In this document: one piece after another, positions 1 through 5,386 of the stretch
How the letters are laid out: each line of letters starts with the position of its first letter
Numbering within the stretch: position 1 is the first letter of the stretch
Assembly (NCBI GenBank): GCA_900551585.1
Contig: URWU01000124.1
Location: 1-5,386, forward strand
Length of the DNA: 5,386 nucleotides
Direction: 5' to 3'
Origin: an uncultured Alphaproteobacteria bacterium
GTDB lineage: Bacteria > Pseudomonadota > Alphaproteobacteria > RF32 > CAG-239
Notes under the pieces: model-generated
What the model saw: the letters and a program-made list of their open reading frames with translations, nothing else
Databases searched by the model: none
Told to the model about the DNA's origin: nothing
Position numbers and translations under genes: made by a program

Positions 1-49
1 ACGAGATGTAGCTCCGTCTCGTGGGCTCGGAGATGTGTATAAGAGACAG
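1..49 (+). other. Untrimmed Illumina Nextera i7-side adapter (artefact)
   Basis: This stretch reads as the tail of the P7 primer (ACGAGAT), an 8-base index (GTAGCTCC), the Nextera read-2 linker (GTCTCGTGGGCTCGG), and the 19-bp Tn5 mosaic end AGATGTGTATAAGAGACAG at 31..49. It is library-preparation sequence and not genome. Bases 3..49 are the exact reverse complement of the other end of the window, including the same index. Genomic sequence begins at about base 50, in the middle of the last permease gene. No gene should be annotated through this boundary. Confidence 0.98.
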
Positions 50-1124
50 GGGTTAAGGTTATTGTTGCAATGGCAATCAAGGGTATCAGATTATCAAGGA
101 CATCGGAAAAAGGCATTTCTTTGAGGAACAGGCCGCGGGCTGTGTTCATAAAAAAGCGTATCGGATTGAGATAAGTCAGATACTGCAGGAAAGGCGGCAT
201 GTCTTCAATCGGTGAAATAAAACCCGAGAGCAAAATTGCCGGCATCATGAAGGCAAAAACCCCAAGGATTGCCTGCTGCTGATTTTTTGAGACGGAAGAG
301 ATGAATAAACCGATACCGACAAAAGACAGCAAAGCGACAAAACATGAGAATAAAAAAAGTAAAAAAGAACCGGTAAACGGAATTCCGAAGCCGTAAATGG
401 CAATAAACGTCATGATTGAGACCATTATCAGCGATAAGCTCAGCGGCGGGATAGTTTTGCCTATCAGGATTTCAACAGAATTATAAGGACTGACAATCAG
501 TTGTTCGAATGTGCCGAGTTCTCTTTCTCTGGCAACGGATAAGGCCGTTAAAATCAATGTAATAACCAAGGATAAGATTGTTATCAGGGTGATAAGCAGG
601 TACCATTGGTAAATGGCGTTCGGGTTGAACCAGCTTCTGACTTCAATATTGATGGCAGCGCCTGATAAGCCTTCTTTTTGTGCCATTTTTTGAGAAAAGC
701 CGGCGGCAATTTTGGCGATATATCCGTTGACTGCAGAGGCGATATTGGTTGTGCGTCCGTCAAGAATGACCTGAATTTCCGCGGGTAGACCTTTTTTGAG
801 CCGGCGGGAAAAGTCGTTGTTGATGATGAGGGCACCATCGGCTTTTTGAGCTTCTATGCGGGTTTTTATTTCTTTCAGATTTTTAGTGCGGGCTACTTTG
901 TTGAACCAGCCTGAATTTTCAATTCCGGCAATGAATTCCCTGGATTCAAGCGTATCGGAATAATCGGCAACGACCAAATCGACATTTTTGATTTCCATTG
1001 TCAGGGCATTGGCAAAAATCAAAAGCTGCATGACCGGCGGGACAATAATAATCATGCGGCTTTTCGGGTCGCGCCAGATTGTTAAAAATTCTTTTTTGAT
1101 GAGAGCTAACAGTCTGCTAAGCAT
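50..1124 (-). CDS. ybhR: ABC-2 type permease, YbhR-like (3' end missing)
   Basis: This is an inner-membrane permease subunit of an ABC exporter, expected to pair with the permease encoded just upstream. I translated it by hand from the ATG at 1124. It is open for 358 codons with no stop and then runs into the adapter. Full-length relatives have about 368 residues, so only about ten are missing. It starts MLSRLLALIKKEFL, like known YbhR proteins. Membrane segment 1 is at about 24-41, a periplasmic domain at 42-174, and segment 2 at 175-196. The family motif AREREXGTXEQLXVSP spans 198-213, followed by segments at about 224-246, 253-277 and 284-303 and a sixth cut by the end. PAILLSGFISPIEDMP (295-310) and NPIRFF are also typical of the family. 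The start overlaps the previous gene by 8 bp, and AAGGAGG sits 4 bases upstream. The truncation is an assembly edge, not a mutation. Confidence 0.92.
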
Positions 1125-2226
1125 TGAGCCTCCTTGAGGTTTTGCGGTAAACCAATATGGCAAACAACAGTCCGAGAATGAAAAGATATAACGCGTCCAA
1201 CAATACCAAAGAAGTCGGCGTTCCGGATAAAAATTCGCTTCTGATGAAAGAAACATAGTATCTGGGCGGCAGAAGCATGGTCAGATATTGGAAAACGAGC
1301 GGCATGGATTTAATCGGAAAAATCAGCCCTGATAACATCAAAGCAGGCAAAAAACCTGCAACTAATGACGCCATGCTGGCCAATAGCTGATTTTTCAAAA
1401 CACTGGAAATTATTAAGCCTATTCCCAGGCAGGCAAACAGAAATAAAGAACTGACGGCGAATAAAACCGCAAGGCTGCCGCGGAACGGAATATCCAGGAC
1501 GACAATCATCATAAAGACATTAAAGGCCAGAGAAACCATACCGACGATAAAATAAGGTACATATTTGCCGATGACAATGTGAATCGGTTTGATATGCGTG
1601 CTTAACAGGGCTTCCATGGTGCCGCGTTCCCATTCTCTGGCGATGACGAGCGCTGTCAGCAAAATGCCGATAAGGGTCATTGTTACCGCAAGAGATGAGG
1701 GAACCAGCGTCCAGACGCCGTTCATGCTCTGATTATACCAAAATTGCGGTTGAATCGATATTTTTTGGGGAATAATGTTCTCTTTATAGCGGCTGTTTGC
1801 CAACCATTGGTTGGTAATTGCCGTAACATAATTTTGGGTATAAGCGACTTGATTGATTTCGGCACCATCGGTAATCAGAAGTGCCGAAGCTGTTTGTGCG
1901 GCTCCGAGCTTTTGCGAAAAGTCATTGGGGAGAATTAAGGCGCCTTTAATTTTTGAACGGACAATATCTTCATACATGGCGTCTTTGTCATCATAAACAG
2001 CGGAAGTTATATATCTGTTTTGACTGAAAGATTTAATCAGGCTGACAACTTCGGGGTTGGAGTCATCATTTTTGATTCCGAGGCGGACATTGACATCGTC
2101 CATGTTCAGGCCGTAAGTGTAGATATATAAGAGCGCCAAAGGCAGAATAAAGGCGATAATGAGACTGGAAGGGTCTTTGATTATCTGTAAAAATTCTTTT
2201 TTGATAAAGGCCAGAGCAATTCTCAT
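1117..2226 (-). CDS. ybhS: ABC-2 type permease, YbhS-like
   Basis: This is the first of the two inner-membrane permease subunits of the exporter, 369 residues, close to the usual length of the family. It begins with a cytoplasmic IKKEFXQIXXDPSS stretch and has membrane segment 1 at about 22-40. A large periplasmic domain (41-172) follows, with the ITDGAEXN motif at 118-125. Segment 2 is at 173-195. The diagnostic cytoplasmic motif AREWERGTMEALLST is at 196-210. Four more membrane segments lie near 222-244, 251-276, 283-303 and 340-360. AREWERGTMEALLST is nearly identical to what I recall for E. coli YbhS and distinguishes this subunit from the YbhR-like partner, which has ARERELGTFEQL. The two permeases are paralogues and probably form a heterodimer. 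The start lies 1 base after the ATPase stop codon, with GGAG 7 bases upstream. YhhJ of the RbbA system is a more distant alternative, but a separate two-domain ATPase plus two permeases fits the Ybh arrangement better. Confidence 0.93.
   Translation of the reverse strand: MRIALAFIKKEFLQIIKDPSSLIIAFILPLALLYIYTYGLNMDDVNVRLGIKNDDSNPEVVSLIKSFSQNRYITSAVYDDKDAMYEDIVRSKIKGALILPNDFSQKLGAAQTASALLITDGAEINQVAYTQNYVTAITNQWLANSRYKENIIPQKISIQPQFWYNQSMNGVWTLVPSSLAVTMTLIGILLTALVIAREWERGTMEALLSTHIKPIHIVIGKYVPYFIVGMVSLAFNVFMMIVVLDIPFRGSLAVLFAVSSLFLFACLGIGLIISSVLKNQLLASMASLVAGFLPALMLSGLIFPIKSMPLVFQYLTMLLPPRYYVSFIRSEFLSGTPTSLVLLDALYLFILGLLFAILVYRKTSRRLNA
1129..1135 (-). promoter_or_regulatory. Ribosome binding site for the YbhR-like permease
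   Basis: AAGGAGG on the minus strand lies 4 bases before the ATG at 1124, inside the last codons of the preceding permease gene. It is the strongest Shine-Dalgarno match in the operon. It fixes the start of this gene, whose reading frame overlaps the upstream stop codon. The other four genes have weaker motifs with a spacer of 7 bases. Confidence 0.85.
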
Positions 2227-2227
2227 A

Positions 2228-3724
2228 TCAATTCTCCCCGCTGCGCAGAATTAAATTGATGAAAGTTTCTTCCATTGTTTCGGCTCCGGCCTGTTTTTTC
2301 AGCTCATCCGGCGTTCCGGTGGCTATTGTCTGCCCTTTGTAAAATAAACTGATACGGTCGCAGAATTCCGCTTCGTCCATAAAATGGGTGGTGATTAAAA
2401 CGGTTACGCCTTTTTTAGATAAAGAGATGATATGGTTCCAAAACTCGCGGCGGGTGATGACATCAACGCCGGATGTCGGTTCGTCAAGAAACAGGACGGC
2501 AGGGTTATGCATTAAGGCGCAGGCGAGGGACAAGCGCTGTTTGTAACCGAGAGGCAAGTCTCCTGAGTTGACATTTAAGTAAGGCTCAAAACCAAAGACA
2601 GTGACTATTCTGGAAACGGCGTCATCAAATTCTTTATTTTTCAGTCCGTAGGCTCCGGCAAAAAATTCCAGATTTTGTTTGACGCTCAGGTTTTGATAAA
2701 GAGAAAATTTTTGCGCCATATAGCCAAGGTGGGAGCGGGCTAAAGACGGTTGTTTGACAATGTCTATTCCCATAATGCGGGCGGTTCCGGAAGTGGGTTT
2801 GGCCAAGCCGCACATCATTTTAAAAGAAGTTGATTTTCCGGCGCCGTTTGGTCCCAGAAGTCCGAAGATTTCGCCTTTTTTGATATGAAAGGTATTATTT
2901 TTGACAGCATAGAAGTCACCGTATTTTTTGACCAGATCCAAAGCTTCAACGGTGTATTCAAGATTGGTTTTCTGCGGTATGTAATTTTTTGCAACCAGAG
3001 ATTCTTGCTGATTGTAGCCGCCCATCAGCTCAATGACTTTTTCTTCAAACTCCTTTGTGTCGGGAGCCAAATCATAAGGATTTCCCTGATAGACAATGCG
3101 GCCTTTGTCTATGACGATGACGGTGTCAAAGCCGTGAGCTTCGTCCATATAAGCGGTTGACCAGATGATGCTGGTTTCGTCTTTGACGGTTTCTCGGACC
3201 ATTTTTAAAAGCTCGCGCCGGGAAATCGGGTCAACGCCGACAGAGGGTTCATCAAGCAAAATGAGTTCCGGATTGCCCATCAGAGCACAAATCAGCCCGA
3301 GCTTTTGCTTCATACCGCCCGAAAGCTTGCCGGCGGGACGGGATTTAAATCTTTTTAAGTCGGCAAAATCCAACATCTTGTCAAAATCTTTGGAAATGCC
3401 TTTCAAATCAGCATAAAAATTAAGATTATCAATAATGCTTAAATCTTCATAGAGGCCGAACTTCTGCGGCATATAGCCGATTTTTGTATTCAGCTCGTCT
3501 TTGTCTGTATCAGGACTGAGGCCCAAAGTTTTAATCTCGCCGCTGTCCGGGAGCAAGAGGCCGCTTATCAGCCGCAGCAGTGTGGTTTTTCCTGCGGCGT
3601 CGGCGCCGATAAGACCGACAATCTGACCTTTGGGGATATTTAAGGTCAGGTTATCAATTGCCAAAACATTTGTTTCGGTAAATGTTTTGTTGAGGTTTTT
3701 GATTTCGACGCAGGAAGAGGGCAT
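2228..3724 (-). CDS. ybhF: Tandem ABC transporter ATPase, YbhF-like
   Basis: This is the energy-coupling subunit of the exporter, with two ATP-binding domains fused in one 498-residue cytoplasmic protein. Domain 1 has Walker A GADAAGKT (40-47), a Q-loop at Q87, signature LSGGMKQ (134-140) and Walker B ending in D158-E159. Its H-loop reads STAYMDEA, with alanine at 191 where histidine is usual. Domain 2 has Walker A GPNGAGKS (291-298), Q338, an unusual signature LPLGYKQ (390-396), Walker B ending in D414-E415, and H447 in TTHFMDEA. The two composite ATP sites are therefore unequal. From memory, the LPLG-type second signature is common in YbhF-like proteins, so it is probably a family trait and not decay. 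There is no fused membrane domain, which separates it from RbbA. It is somewhat shorter than E. coli YbhF (about 578 residues as I recall). It starts 17 bp after the fusion-protein gene, with GGAG 7 bases upstream of the ATG. Confidence 0.94.
   Translation of the reverse strand: MPSSCVEIKNLNKTFTETNVLAIDNLTLNIPKGQIVGLIGADAAGKTTLLRLISGLLLPDSGEIKTLGLSPDTDKDELNTKIGYMPQKFGLYEDLSIIDNLNFYADLKGISKDFDKMLDFADLKRFKSRPAGKLSGGMKQKLGLICALMGNPELILLDEPSVGVDPISRRELLKMVRETVKDETSIIWSTAYMDEAHGFDTVIVIDKGRIVYQGNPYDLAPDTKEFEEKVIELMGGYNQQESLVAKNYIPQKTNLEYTVEALDLVKKYGDFYAVKNNTFHIKKGEIFGLLGPNGAGKSTSFKMMCGLAKPTSGTARIMGIDIVKQPSLARSHLGYMAQKFSLYQNLSVKQNLEFFAGAYGLKNKEFDDAVSRIVTVFGFEPYLNVNSGDLPLGYKQRLSLACALMHNPAVLFLDEPTSGVDVITRREFWNHIISLSKKGVTVLITTHFMDEAEFCDRISLFYKGQTIATGTPDELKKQAGAETMEETFINLILRSGEN
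2234..2237 (-). promoter_or_regulatory. Ribosome binding site for the YbhS-like permease
   Basis: GGAG (within GGGGAGA) on the minus strand is 7 bases before the ATG at 2226 and lies inside the end of the ATPase gene. With the stop and start codons separated by one base, translation of the permease is probably coupled to that of the ATPase. Confidence 0.75.
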
Positions 3725-3731
3725 GGCAGGT

Positions 3732-3735
3732 CTCC
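3732..3735 (-). promoter_or_regulatory. Ribosome binding site for the tandem ATPase
   Basis: GGAG on the minus strand sits 7 bases before the ATG at 3724, in the 17-bp gap after the fusion-protein gene. The gap is too short for a separate promoter plus leader, and nothing in it looks like a terminator. Confidence 0.7.
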
Positions 3736-3741
3736 GTCTGC

Positions 3742-4575
3742 TTATAACTTAATTTCGATTGTTACGGGCATACCCTGCCTTAGAAAGTCATCGGCTTCAT
3801 CAACATAAACGTTTATTCGGTAAACTAAATCAGTTCTTAAATCTTCGGTTTCAACCGTTTTGGGCGTAAATTCGGCAACAGGAGAAATGTAGCCGACGCG
3901 TCCGATATATTCGCGCTTTTTTCCGGTCGCAGGATTGAGGCTGTCGGTTATGATACGGGCTTTGGTTTGGTAGTTGATGTTGCCGAGCTGTGTTTCCGGA
4001 ATGTAGGCTCTTATCCAAAGCGGGGTATTTTTGGCAATGGTATAAATTATCTGCCCTGATTTTACCGTTGCTCCCGGTTCCTGAACGCGGGAAGTGATAA
4101 TGCCGTTATCCGGTGCATAGAGCTTGGTATAGCCGAGTTGGTTTTCCTGATATCTCATTGAAACAACGGCGCTTTCCAAAGCTCCCTCAGCTTCGTTCAG
4201 GGCATTTGTATAAGATGTGCAGTTGCGTTGGGATGTGAAACCTTGTTTGCATAACGGAACATTTGTTTCCAAAATGGATTGGGCCTCATCTCTGACGGCA
4301 GTCAGGCGTTTAATTTCGGCTTTGGATTTTAGGTAGTTTTCGTGATAATCTTTATCATCAATTTCGGCCAGCAAGTCACCTTTTTTGACGGCTTCTCCTT
4401 CTTCAAACACCATTTTATTAATGGCGCCGCCGACCTGAAAGCTGATATCTATCTGCCTGATGTCAACATTGCCGAATAATTTTATTTTGTCCGTCGGCAT
4501 ATTTTTGGCTTGTTGCAGCCAGACAGCGTAGCCGATACCGCATATGATTATCATCAAAAGGAATATTTTTTTCAT
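3742..4575 (-). CDS. ybhG: HlyD-family periplasmic membrane-fusion protein, YbhG-like
   Basis: This is the periplasmic adaptor that should connect the inner-membrane ABC complex to an outer-membrane TolC-type channel. It has 277 residues. An N-terminal hydrophobic signal or anchor (about 4-20) has no lipobox; C12 is preceded by isoleucines. The motif GNVDIRQIDISFQVGG (35-50) opens the first half of the lipoyl domain, with EGEAVKKGDLLAEID at 59-73. A short helical hairpin spans about 75-148. The second lipoyl half is at 149-182 (YAPDNGIITSRVQEPGATV), and a beta-barrel region follows with SPVAEFTPKTVETEDLRTDL at 231-250. These motifs match E. coli YbhG closely as I recall it. That protein has about 332 residues, so this one is roughly 55 shorter, mostly in the hairpin. 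C109 and C119 lie near the hairpin tip. The ATG overlaps the regulator stop as ATGA, with AGGAG 7 bases upstream. Confidence 0.93.
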   Translation of the reverse strand: MKKIFLLMIIICGIGYAVWLQQAKNMPTDKIKLFGNVDIRQIDISFQVGGAINKMVFEEGEAVKKGDLLAEIDDKDYHENYLKSKAEIKRLTAVRDEAQSILETNVPLCKQGFTSQRNCTSYTNALNEAEGALESAVVSMRYQENQLGYTKLYAPDNGIITSRVQEPGATVKSGQIIYTIAKNTPLWIRAYIPETQLGNINYQTKARIITDSLNPATGKKREYIGRVGYISPVAEFTPKTVETEDLRTDLVYRINVYVDEADDFLRQGMPVTIEIKL

Positions 4576-5198
4576 TTTGCTTCTCCTGCGGTTAAGATTG
4601 CGTCACAATTTTGCTGCAGCTGTTGTTTAATCCGGTTCAAAACTTCCGGTGTGTATTTTTTTATTCCCAGACGGCGCAGCAGGGCTTCTTTGTGGATTCT
4701 GAAAATGAGGGCTTCTCCCAGAAGCAGATGAGTTTGCAGAACAGCTTGTTCTGATTCTGAGGGAAGATGCCATAAACCGGCGATTAATTGGGAAATATGT
4801 TTATGAACCGGTTCAAAAACACCACTGTAAAACTTATCGTAAATAGTAGTCGGATTGAACATTTCTTTGACCAGCAGTTCGGCCTGAGTGTCAGAAACGA
4901 TGTTGCTGCACAGAAAATCGAAAAAATTACCGATGATAAATTTGATTTCTTCTTTTGGTGAGAGGTCTGACAGAGGACGGTTATTGTTCAGGTGATTGAT
5001 AAAATTATTCTGAATATGGGAATAAACGTTGTCCATGACTGCTTCGTACAGTTTTTGTTTGGTTCCGAAATAGTAGTTGATAGAGCAGAGGTTTACGCCG
5101 GATTCTTTGACCAAATCACGGGTGGAAACACCGTTGATTCCATGTCTTGCAAACATTTTGGCAGCGGTTTCAAGGAGTTTTTCTTTGGTGTCTTTCAT
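4572..5198 (-). CDS. cecR: TetR-family repressor, CecR-like
   Basis: This is a 208-residue DNA-binding regulator, probably a homodimer that represses its own operon and releases DNA when a small molecule binds. The N-terminal TetR domain is clear. Helix 1 (KLLETAAKMFARHG, 7-20) is followed by a helix-turn-helix at about 25-44 (STRDLVKESGVNLCSINYYF). The family hallmark YYFGTKQKLYEAV occupies 42-54. The C-terminal half resembles the ligand-binding domain of E. coli CecR (YbiH). Comparable segments are LVKEMFNPT (109-117), an FEPVHKHISQLI helix (128-139) and QTHLLLGEALIFRIHKEALLRR (155-176). Being first in an exporter operon of Ybh gene order supports this assignment. The ATG at 5198 has AAAGGA upstream with a 7-base spacer. 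Another ATG at 5214 is out of frame. The inducer cannot be read from the sequence. E. coli CecR has been linked to sensitivity to antibiotics such as cefoperazone and chloramphenicol, but carrying that over is inference. Confidence 0.9.
   Translation of the reverse strand: MKDTKEKLLETAAKMFARHGINGVSTRDLVKESGVNLCSINYYFGTKQKLYEAVMDNVYSHIQNNFINHLNNNRPLSDLSPKEEIKFIIGNFFDFLCSNIVSDTQAELLVKEMFNPTTIYDKFYSGVFEPVHKHISQLIAGLWHLPSESEQAVLQTHLLLGEALIFRIHKEALLRRLGIKKYTPEVLNRIKQQLQQNCDAILTAGEAK
4583..4587 (-). promoter_or_regulatory. Ribosome binding site for the fusion protein
   Basis: AGGAG on the minus strand lies 7 bases before the ATG at 4575, inside the last codons of the regulator gene. With the ATGA stop/start overlap it indicates that the fusion protein is translated from the same transcript as the regulator. 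Confidence 0.78.
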
Positions 5199-5205
5199 CT
5201 GTCTT

Positions 5206-5211
5206 TCCTTT
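5206..5211 (-). promoter_or_regulatory. Ribosome binding site for the regulator
   Basis: AAAGGA on the minus strand precedes the ATG at 5198, with 7 bases between the A of AGGA and the start codon. It supports 5198 as the true start. It lies immediately downstream of the palindrome at 5213..5230. Confidence 0.7.
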
Positions 5212-5212
5212 C

Positions 5213-5230
5213 ATACTTATATATAAGTAT
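5213..5230. promoter_or_regulatory. Candidate operator: 18-bp perfect palindrome
   Basis: ATACTTATATATAAGTAT is its own reverse complement over all 18 bases. It covers five of the six -10 bases and the predicted start site, so a bound dimer would block RNA polymerase. TetR-family repressors commonly bind palindromes of this size at their own promoters. The A+T-rich composition raises the chance of coincidence, but a perfect 18-bp match at this position is hard to dismiss. It is the best candidate site for the adjacent CecR-like regulator. Confidence 0.7.
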
Positions 5231-5254
5231 AATCCGGAAAAAGTATTAAGTCAA
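5226..5254 (-). promoter_or_regulatory. Sigma70-type promoter of the operon
   Basis: On the minus strand, TTGACT (5254..5249) and TATACT (5231..5226) are separated by exactly 17 bases. Each hexamer has five of six consensus bases. The predicted transcription start is near 5219, about 20 bases before the regulator's ATG. No comparable promoter is evident between the downstream genes, so this one probably drives all five. Confidence 0.8.
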
Positions 5255-5262
5255 ACGTTTGA
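5251..5262. promoter_or_regulatory. Second palindrome overlapping the -35 element
   Basis: TCAAACGTTTGA is a perfect 12-bp palindrome that covers four of the six bases of the -35 hexamer. It is unrelated in sequence to the 18-bp palindrome at the -10. It could be a binding site for another regulator or a half-accidental symmetry. Confidence 0.4.
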
Positions 5263-5287
5263 AATATTTTTTATAAAAATATTTCAA
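5259..5287. repeat. A+T-rich inverted repeat, possible UP element
   Basis: Two perfect 13-base arms (TTGAAATATTTTT and its complement) flank a 3-base centre. The stem is almost entirely A and T, and neither strand has a GC-rich stem followed by a T run, so it is not a convincing intrinsic terminator. It starts about 5 bases upstream of the -35. Read on the minus strand, its AAATATTTTTATAAAA core resembles the UP-element consensus bound by the RNA polymerase alpha C-terminal domain. It may raise promoter strength, serve as a regulator site, or both. Confidence 0.5.
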
Positions 5288-5339
5288 TGGGAATCATCAA
5301 GGATAAAAAATAATCGGAATGACTGAACTGATATTGTGT

Positions 5340-5386
5340 CTGTCTCTTATACACATCTCCGAGCCCACGAGACGGAGCTACATCTC
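5340..5386 (-). other. Untrimmed Illumina Nextera i7-side adapter (artefact)
   Basis: CTGTCTCTTATACACATCT (5340..5358) is the Tn5 mosaic end in reverse. It is followed by CGAGCCCACGAGAC, the 8-base index GGAGCTAC (which matches Nextera index N718 as I recall) and ATCTC from the P7 primer. All 47 bases are the exact reverse complement of 3..49. Genomic sequence ends at about 5339. Confidence 0.98.

Noticed and set aside
584..838. An 84-codon minus-strand open frame.
   Set aside because: It lies wholly inside the YbhR-like permease in another frame, is low-complexity and has no recognisable domain. The permease frame is the coding one.
1800..1814. Inverted repeat CCAACCATTGGTTGG.
   Set aside because: It sits inside the YbhS-like permease coding sequence, far from any start, with 7-base arms that can arise by chance. 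There is no sign of a regulatory role.
1744..3416. Plus-strand open frames at 1744..1938, 2885..3160 and 3165..3416.
   Set aside because: They are antisense to strongly conserved permease and ATPase coding sequence and show no domain or convincing start.
4510..5249. Plus-strand open frames at 4510..4731 and 4992..5249.
   Set aside because: They are antisense to the fusion-protein and regulator genes. The second also runs across the operon promoter. Neither looks like a protein family I know.
5259..5287. The inverted repeat as an intrinsic terminator of a neighbouring gene.
   Set aside because: The stem is almost all A and T, and no T run follows it on either strand. Its position abutting the -35 fits a promoter element better.
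31..5358. Inverted Tn5 mosaic ends at 31..49 and 5340..5358, as in a natural transposon.
   Set aside because: They are fused to Nextera linker, index and P7 primer bases, the insert contains no transposase, and the left one interrupts a conserved permease at its C-terminus. This is library adapter.
1..5386. Window length equals that of the phiX174 genome (5386 bases), a common Illumina spike-in.
   Set aside because: The sequence bears no resemblance to phiX174. It encodes a bacterial ABC exporter operon, and 96 of the bases are adapter, so the length match is coincidence.

Overview
The insert (50..5339) is a piece of a Gram-negative bacterial chromosome. It is bounded at both ends by untrimmed Illumina Nextera adapter (1..49 and 5340..5386), which is not biological. 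The Gram-negative call rests on a periplasmic membrane-fusion protein, which only makes sense in a two-membrane cell. GC content looks moderate (mid-40s percent by eye), with an A+T-rich leader. The sequence alone does not support a genus; an uncultured proteobacterium is a reasonable guess.

Layout: everything readable is one tightly packed operon on the minus strand, transcribed from right to left. In order of transcription it holds a TetR-family regulator of the CecR type (5198..4572), a HlyD-family membrane-fusion protein of the YbhG type (4575..3742), a double-domain ABC ATPase of the YbhF type (3724..2228), and two ABC-2 permeases of the YbhS type (2226..1117) and YbhR type (1124..50). 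The last gene runs into the adapter and lacks only about its final ten residues. Junctions are a 4-bp ATGA overlap, 17 bp, 1 bp and an 8-bp overlap, so translational coupling and a single transcript are likely. Gene order and characteristic motifs match the cecR-ybhG-ybhF-ybhS-ybhR operon known from enterobacteria.

The control region (5199..5339) holds a near-consensus sigma70 promoter (TTGACT, 17 bp, TATACT). An 18-bp perfect palindrome overlaps the -10 and the predicted start site and is the best candidate for the regulator's own operator. A 12-bp palindrome overlaps the -35, and an A+T-rich inverted repeat upstream resembles an UP element.

Working model: the regulator represses its own operon until an inducer binds. 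The ATPase and the two permeases then form an inner-membrane exporter that the fusion protein links to an outer-membrane channel of the TolC type, encoded elsewhere. I see no novel system here. The points worth a second look are the adapter-bounded ends, the palindrome-rich promoter, the asymmetric ATPase sites, and the short cysteine-bearing hairpin of the fusion protein.
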